DNA of 64,000 nucleotides from a bacterium HR10 (GCA_002923315.1 BEHM01000002.1:1-64000); one strand, 5' to 3'. Positions 47,854-57,977 are shown, counted from the stretch's first letter. Numbers and translations: made by a program. Notes: generated by a model not told the origin, from the letters alone.

Positions 47854-49452
47854 ATGGGGGAGCATCTGCTGAGCTGGCTCACATTCGCACCGACGGCCGG
47901 CGCGCTGCTGCTCCTTGTGGCGCGCGTGCTCCTGGCCGCACGAGAGGAGGCGATTCGTCGCCTGGCCCTGGCGGTCTCCCTGGTTCCGCTGGGGCTCTGC
48001 GGATCCATGCTCGTGAAGTTCGATCCAGCGGCTTCCGGTCCGCAACTGGTCGAGCGCGCCCCCTGGATCAGATTCTTCGGCTTCAATGTGGACTATTTCG
48101 TGGGCGTGGACGGGGTGAGCCTGTGGCTCGTGGTCCTGAGTGCGCTGCTGGTGCCGGTCTCGATCCTGATCAGCTGGCGCGCCATCGAGCGGCATGTCCT
48201 GGAATTTCACGTCTTCCTCCTGCTTCTGGAGACGGGCGTGATCGGCGTCTTCGTCGCCCTGGACATGTTCCTCTTCTTCATCTTTTGGGAAGTCATGCTC
48301 GTGCCGATGTACTTCCTGATCGGCATCTGGGGATATGAGCGACGCATCTACGCTGCTGTCAAGTTCATCATCTATACGATGGTCGGATCGGCGCTCATGC
48401 TGGCGGCGATCATCAGCCTCTACTACCTGAACGGGGGGACGACGTTCGACATCCTGGCCATCACGGAGAACGTGCGCGCGGGGCGACTCGTTTGGGATGC
48501 GCAGACGGAGCGCTGGCTCTTCTGGGGCTTCGCGCTGGCGTTTCTGATCAAGGTGCCCCTCTTCCCCTTTCATACCTGGTTGCCGGACGCGCACGTGGAA
48601 GCGCCGACGGCCGGATCGGTGATCCTGGCGGGCATCCTCTTGAAGATGGGGGGGTATGGATTGCTGCGGTTCAATCTCCCGCTCTTCCCGCGGGCGACGG
48701 AGGAATTCGCCGGGGTGCTGGGCGCGCTCGCCGTCATCAGCATCATCTATGGCGCGCTCGTCTCCCTGGTGCAGCCCGATCTGAAGAAGCTGATCGCGTA
48801 CTCGTCGGTCAGCCATATGGGCTTTGTCGTGCTCGGCATCATGGCGCGGACGGAGATGGGGATGCAGGGCGCGATCTTCCAGATGCTCAGTCACGGGATC
48901 GCGACCAGCGCGCTCTTCATGATCGCGGGGATTCTCTCGGAGCGGCGCCACACGCGGCTGATCGCGGAGTTCGGGGGATTGGCCCATCCGATGCCCGTCT
49001 TCTCGGCGCTCTTTGGGATTCTCGCCCTGGCCTCGGCGGCGCTGCCGACGTTGAGTGGATTCGTGGGCGAATTCCTCGTGCTCGTGGGCACGTATACGTC
49101 CGAACTGGCGCAGGGGCGCGTATACACGGTCCTGGCGGCGACGGCGATGATCCTTTCGGCCGCGTACATGCTCTGGACGCTGGAGCGCGTCCTCTTTGGG
49201 GAGATCACGCGCGAGGAGAATCGGCAGCTGCCCGATGTGAACGCGCGGGAGCGGCTCGCGCTTGTTCCCATGGCCGCGCTCGTGATCCTGATGGGCGTGC
49301 TGCCGAATCCGATCTTGCGGCGCACGGATCACGCGGTCCTGGAGCTGCAGCGCGCGGCTTCGCGGACCATCCTGGTGCAGCGGGCGCATCCGGCTCCGCC
49401 GGATCGAGGGCGCCTCGCGCCTCCGGGAGCCGAAGTCCTCGAGCGGAGGTGA
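47854..49452 (+). CDS. nuoM: NADH-quinone oxidoreductase subunit M
   Basis: 'FFIFWEVMLVPMYFLIGIWG', 'VPLFPFHTWLPDAHVEAPTAGSVILAGILLKMGGYGLLR', 'DLKKLIAYSSVSHMGFVVLGI'. Confidence 0.96.
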   Translation: MGEHLLSWLTFAPTAGALLLLVARVLLAAREEAIRRLALAVSLVPLGLCGSMLVKFDPAASGPQLVERAPWIRFFGFNVDYFVGVDGVSLWLVVLSALLVPVSILISWRAIERHVLEFHVFLLLLETGVIGVFVALDMFLFFIFWEVMLVPMYFLIGIWGYERRIYAAVKFIIYTMVGSALMLAAIISLYYLNGGTTFDILAITENVRAGRLVWDAQTERWLFWGFALAFLIKVPLFPFHTWLPDAHVEAPTAGSVILAGILLKMGGYGLLRFNLPLFPRATEEFAGVLGALAVISIIYGALVSLVQPDLKKLIAYSSVSHMGFVVLGIMARTEMGMQGAIFQMLSHGIATSALFMIAGILSERRHTRLIAEFGGLAHPMPVFSALFGILALASAALPTLSGFVGEFLVLVGTYTSELAQGRVYTVLAATAMILSAAYMLWTLERVLFGEITREENRQLPDVNARERLALVPMAALVILMGVLPNPILRRTDHAVLELQRAASRTILVQRAHPAPPDRGRLAPPGAEVLERR

Positions 49453-49455
49453 CCG

Positions 49456-50937
49456 ATGGAGTGGCTGGGGATCAGCTATCGCGCTATTGGGCCGGAACTG
49501 GTGCTGGCGGTGACGGGTGTGCTCGTCATGCTGCTGGAGGCGTTCTCTCCGGGGAAGAAGAGGCGAGACGGGATCCTCGCGGCCGCGGGCACGATCCTGG
49601 CCGGGGTCGTGGCGCTCACTCTCTGGGACGAGGGGCCGCGGTTGGCCTTCTCGCGGATGATCATCGTGGATGGCTTTCGGGTCTTCTTCACGCTGGTCAT
49701 TCTGCTCGGCACGCTGTTGACCATTTTCATCTCCTGGACGTTCCTGGACGAGGAGCGCATCCCGCCGGGCGAGTATTTCGCCCTGCTCTTGTTCGGGGCG
49801 GTGGGGATGACGCTGCTGGTGGCCAGCAATGATCTGGTGATGGTCTTCCTGGCGCTGGAGACGATCACGATCGCCACCTACGTCCTGGCGGGGTATCGGC
49901 GGGAGGATCTCCGCTCGATGGAATCGGCGCTGAAGTATTTCATCCTCGGGGCGTTCTCCTCGGCGTTCCTGGTCTATGGGATCGCTCTGGTGTACGGCGC
50001 GACGCGCACGACGAATCTCGCGGAGATGGCGCGTCTGGTGAGCGGGTCGCTCGGGCGCGCGGAAGTCGTCCTGTTGATGGCCGGGGTGGCGATGTTGCTG
50101 ATCGGCTTCGGATTCAAGGTGGCGACGGTGCCGTTCCATGTGTGGACGCCCGATGTCTACGAAGGCGCGCCGACGCCGGTGACGGCCTTTCTCTCGACGG
50201 CGCCGAAGGCGGCAGGATTCGCCGCCTTCCTGCGGGTCTTCTCCCTCACGTTCGCGCCCCTGGGGATCGAGAGCGTCGCCGATCAGCTCGCTGCGCATTG
50301 GGTGGCAGTGGTCACGGCCATGTCCATTTTGAGCATGACCTTTGGGAATTTCATCGCCATCGCGCAGACGAACATCAAGCGAATGCTCGCCTATTCGTCC
50401 ATCGCGCATGCTGGATATGTCTTGATCGGCGTCCTGGCGCGCGATTGGGCGGCCGTGGCCTTCTACCTGCTCGTCTACACGATCATGAACCTCGGCTGTT
50501 TCGCGATCGTCGCGCTCTGGGCGCGTCGCGGGGATGAACGCGTGTTGATCGTCGATTATGCCGGATTGGGCTTCCGGCAGCCGATGTTGAGCTTCCCGTT
50601 GGCCATCTTTCTGGTGAGCCTGGCTGGATTCCCCGGCACGGCCGGCTTCATCGCCAAGTTCTGGCTCTTCAAATCGGCATGGGGCGCGGGCTTCCCCGAG
50701 CTGGTCCTCATCGGTGTCTTGAATACGGTCGTCTCCGTCTACTACTACCTCTACGTCGTGATCGTCATGTTCTTCCGCGAGCCGAGGGAGGAGGTGGCGC
50801 GCGTCCCCCTCTCGCGCGCGTTCGTGGCGACGCTTGTCGTGACCGTGGTCGGCGTCTTCTACCTGGGGCTTCTGCCCACGCGCGTCTTCGCCATCCTGAA
50901 CGCCGCTCAGAGTCTGCTGGCGGTCGGCATGCGCTGA
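49456..50937 (+). CDS. nuoN: NADH-quinone oxidoreductase subunit N
   Basis: 'VPFHVWTPDVYEGAPTPVTAFLSTAPKAAGFAAFLRV', 'NIKRMLAYSSIAHAGYVLIGV'. Confidence 0.96.
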   Translation: MEWLGISYRAIGPELVLAVTGVLVMLLEAFSPGKKRRDGILAAAGTILAGVVALTLWDEGPRLAFSRMIIVDGFRVFFTLVILLGTLLTIFISWTFLDEERIPPGEYFALLLFGAVGMTLLVASNDLVMVFLALETITIATYVLAGYRREDLRSMESALKYFILGAFSSAFLVYGIALVYGATRTTNLAEMARLVSGSLGRAEVVLLMAGVAMLLIGFGFKVATVPFHVWTPDVYEGAPTPVTAFLSTAPKAAGFAAFLRVFSLTFAPLGIESVADQLAAHWVAVVTAMSILSMTFGNFIAIAQTNIKRMLAYSSIAHAGYVLIGVLARDWAAVAFYLLVYTIMNLGCFAIVALWARRGDERVLIVDYAGLGFRQPMLSFPLAIFLVSLAGFPGTAGFIAKFWLFKSAWGAGFPELVLIGVLNTVVSVYYYLYVVIVMFFREPREEVARVPLSRAFVATLVVTVVGVFYLGLLPTRVFAILNAAQSLLAVGMR

Positions 50938-51052
50938 AGGGGCCAGTCCCCGCGGCCGTCGTCGCAGTGGAAGCCCAGAGGTCCTTGTGATAGACTCTCG
51001 GCCCGAAGGGGCCCGGATCAGAGAGCAGCCAGAGGGGCGAGGAGGAGAGCGC

Positions 51053-52408
51053 ATGAGCGGACGGGGAATTCTCGCTGGAATCGTGATGGTCGCGCTCGCG
51101 ACGGTCGCGAGGGCGCAATCCTCACTTGTGCCACCACCGCTTCGGTTTCAGGTGACGACGCTCAAGAACGGACTGCGTGTCATCACGCATGAGGATCATT
51201 CGGCGCCGGTCATCAACCTGCAGGTGTGGTATCACGTGGGCTCGAAGGACGAGCGGCCCGGGCGAACGGGGTTCGCGCACCTGTTCGAGCATTTGATGTT
51301 CAAGGGCTCGAAGAACGTCGCTCCCGAGGAACACACGGAGCTGATCAAGAGCATCGGCGGGGTGGATAATGCCTACACGACCGAGGACGTGACCGTCTAC
51401 TGGCAGACCTTTCCGAGCAACTATCTGGAGATGGTCCTCTGGCTCGAGGCGGATCGCATGGCCTCGCTGGCCATCACCGAGGAGAACTTCCGATCCGAGC
51501 GGGAGGTCGTCAAGGAGGAGCGGCGCCTGCGCGTCGAGAATCCGCCCTATGGGCGCGTCCTCGAGGTGCTCTACGCGAATGCCTTCGAGGTGCATCCGTA
51601 TCGGCACATCGTCATCGGGAGCATGGACGATCTGAATGCGGCGACGGTCGAGGATGTGCGCGAGTTCTTCCAGACGTACTACGTCCCCAATAACGCGACG
51701 CTCGTGATCGTCGGGGATTTCGACACGCGCCAGGCGCTGGCGTGGGTGGAGAAGTATTTCGGGAACATTCCGCGCGGGACGCGCCCGATCCCGCGCGTGA
51801 CGGTGAAGGAGCCTCCCAAGACGCGCGAGAAGCGCCTCATCGAACGGATGAACGTGCCGCTGCCGGCGCTGCTGGCGGGGTATTATATCCCCGAGGATGG
51901 GCATCCCGATGCGTATCCGTTGAAGATCATCTCGCGCATTCTCTCGGTCGGTCAGAGTTCGCGCCTCTATCGCAAGCTGGTCTACGAGCTGCGCCTGGCG
52001 GCCGCAGCGTTCGGGGCTGGGAACTTCACCGAGCATCCGAATCTTTTCTTCGCCGGGGCCATCCTGAATCCCGGGCATACGCCGGAAGCCGCCGAGAAGG
52101 CTATTGTCGAAGAGCTGGAGCGATTGAAGCGGGAGCTTGTGCCCGCGCGCGAGTTGGAGAAGGCGAAGAATCAGATGATCGCGGAGATCCTCTTCGCTCG
52201 TCAATCGAACCAGGGGAAGGCGGATGCTCTGGGGCGGGCGGCTGTTCTTGGGAAGGACCCGGCGCGCGTCAATACGGAAGTCGAGCGCATCTTGGCTGTG
52301 ACGCCGGAGGAGATTCAGCGCGTGGCGCGACGATATTTCACCGAGACCAATCGGATCGTGCTCACCATTCTCCCGCAGCAACTGGAGGAGAAGCGCCCTG
52401 GGCCGTGA
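51053..52408 (+). CDS. M16-family zinc peptidase, catalytically intact
   Basis: Signal peptide, then 'RTGFAHLFEHLMFKGSKNV' HxxEH motif and 'LRVENPPYGRVLEVLYANAF'. Confidence 0.92.
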   Translation: MSGRGILAGIVMVALATVARAQSSLVPPPLRFQVTTLKNGLRVITHEDHSAPVINLQVWYHVGSKDERPGRTGFAHLFEHLMFKGSKNVAPEEHTELIKSIGGVDNAYTTEDVTVYWQTFPSNYLEMVLWLEADRMASLAITEENFRSEREVVKEERRLRVENPPYGRVLEVLYANAFEVHPYRHIVIGSMDDLNAATVEDVREFFQTYYVPNNATLVIVGDFDTRQALAWVEKYFGNIPRGTRPIPRVTVKEPPKTREKRLIERMNVPLPALLAGYYIPEDGHPDAYPLKIISRILSVGQSSRLYRKLVYELRLAAAAFGAGNFTEHPNLFFAGAILNPGHTPEAAEKAIVEELERLKRELVPARELEKAKNQMIAEILFARQSNQGKADALGRAAVLGKDPARVNTEVERILAVTPEEIQRVARRYFTETNRIVLTILPQQLEEKRPGP

Positions 52409-52439
52409 TCGAAGCGCGATCCGCACGCCGTGAAGGGGG

Positions 52440-54593
52440 ATGACGATGACGCGACAGGTCATGTCAGGAGGTCTTCTTCTCCTCATCCTGCTGGGCCTCG
52501 CTGGGGGATCAGGGTTCGGGCAGAAGCCGACGCTGCCTCCCCCGCAGCCTCCTCGGCCCTTTCGATTCCCAGAATTCGCGTCGCGGACGCTGCCCAATGG
52601 GTTGCAGGTCGTCGTCATCGAGCATCGAGAGCAGCCTGTTGTCAGCTTACGTCTCTTGGTGCGAGCGGGAACCGAGCAGGATCCGCCCGATCGTCCGGGA
52701 TTGGCCTCGTTGACGGCGGCCCTTTTGGATCAGGGGACGAAGACGCGAAGCGCCATGGAGATCGCCGAGACCATTGAGGCCGTCGGGGGGCAGATCAGCA
52801 CGGGGGCCTCGTGGCATCACTCGTTCGCGGTCATCTCCGTGCTCAAGCCAGCTGTGGATGTGGCGTTTGAGATCCTCGCCGACATCGTGCGAAACCCGGC
52901 GTTCAAAGAGGAAGAGATCGAGCGGCAGCGGCAACAACTCCTCTCCAGCTTGCGCGTTCAAATGAACGACCCGGGATATTTGGCGTCGGCGGCGATCGAG
53001 CGCGCTATCTTCGGCGGGCATCCGTATGGGCATCCGCCGGAGGGGACGTTGGATTCGATCCCGCGCTTGAAGCGCGACGATCTGGTTGCCTTTCATCAGG
53101 CCGTATATCACCCGAATAATGCCCTCCTCGCCATCGCCGGGGACATCGCGGTCGCCGAGGCGTTCGCGAAGGCGGAGAAATATTTCGGCGATTGGCCTCG
53201 AGGGGAAGTCCGAGCCGCGGCCATTCCGCCTCCGGCGCCGACGCGCGGACGGAAGCTGATCGTTATTGACAAGCCCGATGCCGTGCAGACGGAGATCCGA
53301 CTCGGTCGCGTAGGGATCGCGCGGCGTGATCCTGAGTATTTCGCCCTTCAGGTGCTCAACGCCATCTTGGCGAGCGCTTCTGGGAGTCGCCTCTGGGATG
53401 TCTTGCGGCGAGAGCGCGGTCTGACCTACGGTGTGAGCGGTCGTCTCGAGGCGCGGCAGCAGCCGGGCAGCATGACTATCTCCACATTCACGCGCACGGA
53501 GACAACGCGCGAGACGCTTGAGCTGGTCCTCCGAGAGTTGGAGCGCATCTCGCGGGAGCGCGTCCGGGAAGAAGAGCTGCAGAAGGCGAAGAGCTTTCTG
53601 GCGGGTGTTTTTCAATTGCGCCTGGAGACGCCAGACGCTCTGGCCACGATTGTCCTGGATGCCCTCAATTATGGGTTCGACTACGCCTACCTGAACACCT
53701 ATCGGGATCGGATCCTCGCGGTGACGGCCGAGCAGGTGCAAGAGGTCGCGCGAAAGTATTATCGACCCGAGGATCTGGTCATTGTGCTCGTGGGGAACGC
53801 CAGCGCCTTCGAGCGCGAAGTCGCGTCCGTGGCGCCGCTGGAGCGGATCGCTTACACGGAGGTGGACCTCACGCGCCCGGATTTGAAGCGGGAGCGACCC
53901 GCGGCCGTGGCCGCGACGCCGGAAGCCATCGCGCGCGCTCGAGAGATTCTCGCGGCCGCGCTTCGAGCCGTCGGCGGTCGTGAGGTCGTGGCCAATATTC
54001 GGGATGTCACGATCGCCGGAGAAGCGACGGTCTCCACGCCCTTTGGGGAGTTCAAGGGTGAGCAGCGGATGGTCTTGCAAGCGCCCGATCGGTTGCGCGT
54101 GGAGGTGAAGCTGCCGCAGATGACGATCGTGCAGGTGCTCAGCGGCGAGTCCGGGTGGGTGGGCACGCCGATGGGGACGCAGGAAGTCCCCGCCCCGCTC
54201 CTGAAGGAGCTGCGCGCGACGCTCCGTCGGCAGTTCTTCCAACTCCTGCTGGCCGGAGAGCGCGAGGGCACCACGGTCTCCTATGTGGGGCGCGAGTCGG
54301 TGGAGGGGAAGCCCGTCGAAGTCCTCCAATATCAGGAGGGCGAGCACGTCTTTCGACTCTATGTGGAAGAGGGCTCGCATCTGCCGCTGAAACTCAGCTA
54401 CCAAGGGACCGACCCCTTCTCCGGAGCGAGAACGGAGTTCGAGGAGATGTACGCCGACTATCGCGAGGTCTCCGGTGTGAAATATCCCTTCCGCACAGTG
54501 ACGCGGCAGGCGGGGAAGCTCTTCTCGGAATTCGTCGTGAAGGAGATGAAGATCAATGCCGGAGTGGCCGAGGAATGGTTCAAGAGGCCGTGA
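52440..54593 (+). CDS. M16-family peptidase-like protein lacking HxxEH, with C-terminal LolA-like extension
   Basis: M16 fold signature 'TLPNGLQVVVIEHREQPVVSLRLLVRAGTEQDPPDRPGLASLTAALLDQGTKTRSAMEIAETIEAVGG', but the active-site motif position reads LASLTAALLDQGT. C-terminal ~230 aa beta-rich domain. Confidence 0.88.
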   Translation: MTMTRQVMSGGLLLLILLGLAGGSGFGQKPTLPPPQPPRPFRFPEFASRTLPNGLQVVVIEHREQPVVSLRLLVRAGTEQDPPDRPGLASLTAALLDQGTKTRSAMEIAETIEAVGGQISTGASWHHSFAVISVLKPAVDVAFEILADIVRNPAFKEEEIERQRQQLLSSLRVQMNDPGYLASAAIERAIFGGHPYGHPPEGTLDSIPRLKRDDLVAFHQAVYHPNNALLAIAGDIAVAEAFAKAEKYFGDWPRGEVRAAAIPPPAPTRGRKLIVIDKPDAVQTEIRLGRVGIARRDPEYFALQVLNAILASASGSRLWDVLRRERGLTYGVSGRLEARQQPGSMTISTFTRTETTRETLELVLRELERISRERVREEELQKAKSFLAGVFQLRLETPDALATIVLDALNYGFDYAYLNTYRDRILAVTAEQVQEVARKYYRPEDLVIVLVGNASAFEREVASVAPLERIAYTEVDLTRPDLKRERPAAVAATPEAIARAREILAAALRAVGGREVVANIRDVTIAGEATVSTPFGEFKGEQRMVLQAPDRLRVEVKLPQMTIVQVLSGESGWVGTPMGTQEVPAPLLKELRATLRRQFFQLLLAGEREGTTVSYVGRESVEGKPVEVLQYQEGEHVFRLYVEEGSHLPLKLSYQGTDPFSGARTEFEEMYADYREVSGVKYPFRTVTRQAGKLFSEFVVKEMKINAGVAEEWFKRP

Positions 54594-54648
54594 GGAGAGA
54601 TCATCCCGGCGCCAGGCGCTCATCTTCGGGCTTGAGGAGGCGGTCAGC

Positions 54649-57096
54649 ATGAGGAAGGGGATCATTCTCTTGCTCGTTCCGCTTTTCCTCAGTGGCACAG
54701 GGATCACCGTCTCGGCAGCGAAGAAGCGGCTCACCATGCGCGATATGCTCGCGTTTCGGCTGGTGAGCAGTCCTGCGCTCTCGCGGGACGGTCGGCGTGT
54801 GGCCTTCGTCGTCGCCGAGGCCGATTTCCAGGAGAGCCGATATCGCACAGATATTTGGGTCGTCGAGACGGACGGGGGAAAACCGCGACCGTTCACGCGA
54901 AGTGCGGAGGATGAGTCCATGCCGCGGTGGTCTCCGGATGGTCGCTGGTTGGCCTTCCTCTCGAATCGGCCGGCACGCGCACCGGAGGCTCGGCAAGAAG
55001 AGGAGGAGCGAAGGCCGAAGAATCAGGTGTGGCTCATGCCGAGCGATGGGGGTGAAGCCGTTCAGCTCACGAACGCCGAAGAAGGCGTGATCGCTTACGA
55101 GTGGTCGCCCGATAGCCGGACGATCATCTACCTGACGCGCGAGGCGCTGCCCAAGCCGGAGCGCGAGCGGCGCGAACGCGAACGCCGGCAAAAATTCGAC
55201 GCCGTCGTGGAGGAGAAGGAGCGCTACCGGCGCGAATTCTGGAGCATCGAGATCGAGACGAAGAAGGCGACGCGATTGTTCGAGGGGGACTATGGGATCG
55301 GCGAATTCGACATCGCGCCGGACGGGAAGCGGATCGCCTACGCGACGAATTACACGGGCAAGGTGGACGATGGCAAGAAGTTTGACATCTGGGTCTTCTC
55401 CATCGAGGAAGGGAAGGCGCGGCAGGTGACGCGTCGGCCCGGCGGCGAACGCTCGCCGCGCTGGTCGCCCGATGGGCGGCAGATCGCTTTCCTGGCGCCT
55501 CAGCTGAGCGACATCCCTTATTCGCAGAGCGAGGTCTTCCTCGTCTCCGCCGCAGGAGGAGACCTGCAGGAGGTGACGAGAGCGTTCGACCGGGGGATCG
55601 AAGGGTTCCGATGGCATCCGGCGGGGCGAGATCTCTATGGGCTCGCCGCGCTGGGGACGGAGACGCATATCTTGCGCGTGCCGATAGAGGGAGGCTCCCC
55701 GGAGCCGATCACGCGCGGCGCGCTCGTCGTCTCGGCCTTCGATCTCTCGGCCGATGGTCGGACGCTCGTGTATGTCGGCGAGGATGCTCGCTCGCTGCCC
55801 GATCTGTGGCTGCTGCGGACGGGCAGCGACGGAGTGACGCGGCTCACGGAGATGAATCCCGAGCTTCGGGAGTTCGAGATCGCCGAACAAGAGGTCATCC
55901 GGTGGCGGAGCGTGGATGGATGGGAGATCGAAGGGGTCTTGACGAAGCCGGTCGGCTATGAGCCGGGGAAGCGGTATCCATTGCTCGTCGCCGTGCACGG
56001 CGGGCCGCATTCGCGCGTGGTGAACGCTTTCCGGCAGTACTACAACTTCCAGATCTGGGCGGCCCACGGCTATGCCGTCTTCGCCCCGAATTTCCGAGGC
56101 AGCTCCGGATACCACGGGGCGTTCGATATCGCGAATCGGCGCGATCTCGGCGGGAAGGATTTCCAGGACATCATGACCGGTGTGGATCATCTCATTCGGA
56201 TCGGCATCGCGGATCCCGATCGGTTGGGCATCTTCGGCGGGAGCTACGGTGGTTATATGACGAATTGGGCGATCACGCAGACAGATCGGTTCAAGGCCGC
56301 CGTCTCCATGTACGGGATCTTCAACCTCATCACCGACTTCAGCAACTCCTATCTCCCCAGTTGGGAGCCGGATTATCTGGGTGCGTACTACTGGGACGAT
56401 CTCGACATCTACATCCGGCGATCGCCCTTCGCCTACGTGAAGAACATCAAGACGCCGGTGCTCATCCTGCATGGGGAGGCCGATCCGAACACGTTCATCT
56501 CGAATTCCAAAGAGATGTACGCAGCGCTCACGCACCTGGGGAAGACCGTCGAGTTCGTCCGCTATCCGCGCGAGGGGCATGGATTCCGCGAGTTGAGCCA
56601 TCGGCTCGATGAGGTGCGTCGGTGTTTGGACTGGTTCGATCGCTATGTCAAGGGCGAGACGAAGATGGAATATGGGCTTGAGGAGTGGGTGCCAGCCGGC
56701 GATTGGGTGTTCGAGGTCACGGCGGTGAATTCGAACGTCGCCTATCCGGGATACGCGACCGAGGGGACCCTGATCGAAGTCTCGCTCATGTTCAAGAGCA
56801 CGAGCCGCGAGAGCCAATCGCTTGAGTTGATCATCGAGCGCGATATCGTCGTCGTGGATGACCAGGGGAACGCGCTGGCCCCCCGTGGCGTCCCGGTAGA
56901 GATGGGGGGCGCCCGCGCGCTCGTCCTCGGGGGTGGACGGTTCATCGCGGCAGTCGCCGCTGGGGAAGCGACGACCTATGTCCCGCTTCGTCTCACGTTC
57001 GACGTGCCCAAGGGGCGTCAGGCCGTTCGGCTGCGCGTGCGGGACTTTCCCGTCGTGAACCTTCAGGCTCGATGGCGGGAGCTGGCGCGCCCGTGA
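54649..57096 (+). CDS. S9-family prolyl oligopeptidase-like serine peptidase with C-terminal extension
   Basis: Signal peptide, beta-propeller repeats ('PRWSPDGR...'), 'LGIFGGSYGGYMTNWAITQT' nucleophile elbow, 'LILHGEADPNTF', 'REGHGF'. Confidence 0.93.
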   Translation: MRKGIILLLVPLFLSGTGITVSAAKKRLTMRDMLAFRLVSSPALSRDGRRVAFVVAEADFQESRYRTDIWVVETDGGKPRPFTRSAEDESMPRWSPDGRWLAFLSNRPARAPEARQEEEERRPKNQVWLMPSDGGEAVQLTNAEEGVIAYEWSPDSRTIIYLTREALPKPERERRERERRQKFDAVVEEKERYRREFWSIEIETKKATRLFEGDYGIGEFDIAPDGKRIAYATNYTGKVDDGKKFDIWVFSIEEGKARQVTRRPGGERSPRWSPDGRQIAFLAPQLSDIPYSQSEVFLVSAAGGDLQEVTRAFDRGIEGFRWHPAGRDLYGLAALGTETHILRVPIEGGSPEPITRGALVVSAFDLSADGRTLVYVGEDARSLPDLWLLRTGSDGVTRLTEMNPELREFEIAEQEVIRWRSVDGWEIEGVLTKPVGYEPGKRYPLLVAVHGGPHSRVVNAFRQYYNFQIWAAHGYAVFAPNFRGSSGYHGAFDIANRRDLGGKDFQDIMTGVDHLIRIGIADPDRLGIFGGSYGGYMTNWAITQTDRFKAAVSMYGIFNLITDFSNSYLPSWEPDYLGAYYWDDLDIYIRRSPFAYVKNIKTPVLILHGEADPNTFISNSKEMYAALTHLGKTVEFVRYPREGHGFRELSHRLDEVRRCLDWFDRYVKGETKMEYGLEEWVPAGDWVFEVTAVNSNVAYPGYATEGTLIEVSLMFKSTSRESQSLELIIERDIVVVDDQGNALAPRGVPVEMGGARALVLGGGRFIAAVAAGEATTYVPLRLTFDVPKGRQAVRLRVRDFPVVNLQARWRELARP

Positions 57097-57099
57097 GCG

Positions 57100-57714
57100 T
57101 CACGGCTTCATCCCGCTGGCGACGACGCGCGTCTGATCGAGGAAGTCTTTCCATGCGCCTTCCATGAGCAGCACAGCGAAGGGGTCGCGAATCGGCGTGT
57201 AATACGTGAGACGCGGATCGGGGAAGGAGCGCCACTCGCTTGCCGGTGCGCCGAGTGTTTGCTCGACCGCCCAGCGAAAATCTTCGCGCTTGAGCTCAGC
57301 CCGCTTCAAGAAAACGAGATACTCGCCACCGGGCAGAAACGCTGCCTTGCCGAATTCCCGAGGATCGGCCAACCGACCCGGCACGTAGAGGAGAAGCGTC
57401 TCGCCCAGCTGCCCGACCGGGAGCCCGCGTTCGACGTGCTTCGGGTGGCGGTAGATCACCTCGCGCACGGTCATCTGGTAGACGACGCCGAGCATGTAGC
57501 GTTCGGCGCGCGCCGGATCGAGCACGGGACTGCGCTCGCGCTCCCGACGATATTTGAGCTGGTCAATGACCGGACGGTACGTGTCGGCGACGGCGACGAC
57601 GACCAGATCGCTCTTGTCTAAGAGGTCCCGGATCTGCTCCAGGCGCCGCTCGCTCTGCCCGAACCCTGAGAGAGCCAGAAGGACGATGAGTCCAATGTGC
57701 GTGAGCATCCTCAC
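57100..57714 (-). CDS. Exported hypothetical protein
   Basis: Signal peptide 'MRMLTHIGLIVLLALSGFGQ'. No family recognised. Confidence 0.65.
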   Translation of the reverse strand: MRMLTHIGLIVLLALSGFGQSERRLEQIRDLLDKSDLVVVAVADTYRPVIDQLKYRRERERSPVLDPARAERYMLGVVYQMTVREVIYRHPKHVERGLPVGQLGETLLLYVPGRLADPREFGKAAFLPGGEYLVFLKRAELKREDFRWAVEQTLGAPASEWRSFPDPRLTYYTPIRDPFAVLLMEGAWKDFLDQTRVVASGMKP

Positions 57715-57736
57715 CGTTGCGGAGACAAAAAAATCA

Positions 57737-57812
57737 TGGTAGCGGCGGCAGGACTCGAACCTGCGACCTAGGGGTTATGAATCCCTCGCTCTACCACCTG
57801 AGCTACGCCGCC
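57737..57812 (-). tRNA. tRNA-Met (anticodon CAT; elongator type most likely)
   Basis: Minus strand GGCGGCGTAGCTCAGGTGGTAGAGCGAGGGATTCATAACCCCTAGGTCGCAGGTTCGAGTCCTGCCGCCGCTACCA folds as cloverleaf. TTCGAGT T-loop, encoded CCA. Confidence 0.93.
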
Positions 57813-57841
57813 ACCTTGCCATCTCTCCGAATCAGGGCCTA

Positions 57842-57870
57842 ACTATAGCACAAGCCAACACGGTGTTCAA
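57842..57870 (-). promoter_or_regulatory. Candidate sigma-70 promoter for tRNA-Met
   Basis: Minus strand TTGAAC (57865-57870), 17 nt, TATAGT (57842-57847), about 30 nt before the tRNA 5' end. Confidence 0.6.
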
Positions 57871-57977
57871 GATACCCGGCCCCATACCTTTCATGCCTTC
57901 CCGCTCAGAGGCGGTGGTATCTCGACGCCAGTGGGCGAACAGGGTGGCGGATCATCCCGTTGAAGCGATCGGCCGGG

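Noticed and set aside
47761-51054. 1097-aa minus-strand ORF, the longest in the track
   Set aside because: Antisense to nuoM and nuoN. Extreme R/H/E/Q content and no hydrophobic core. Shadow ORF.
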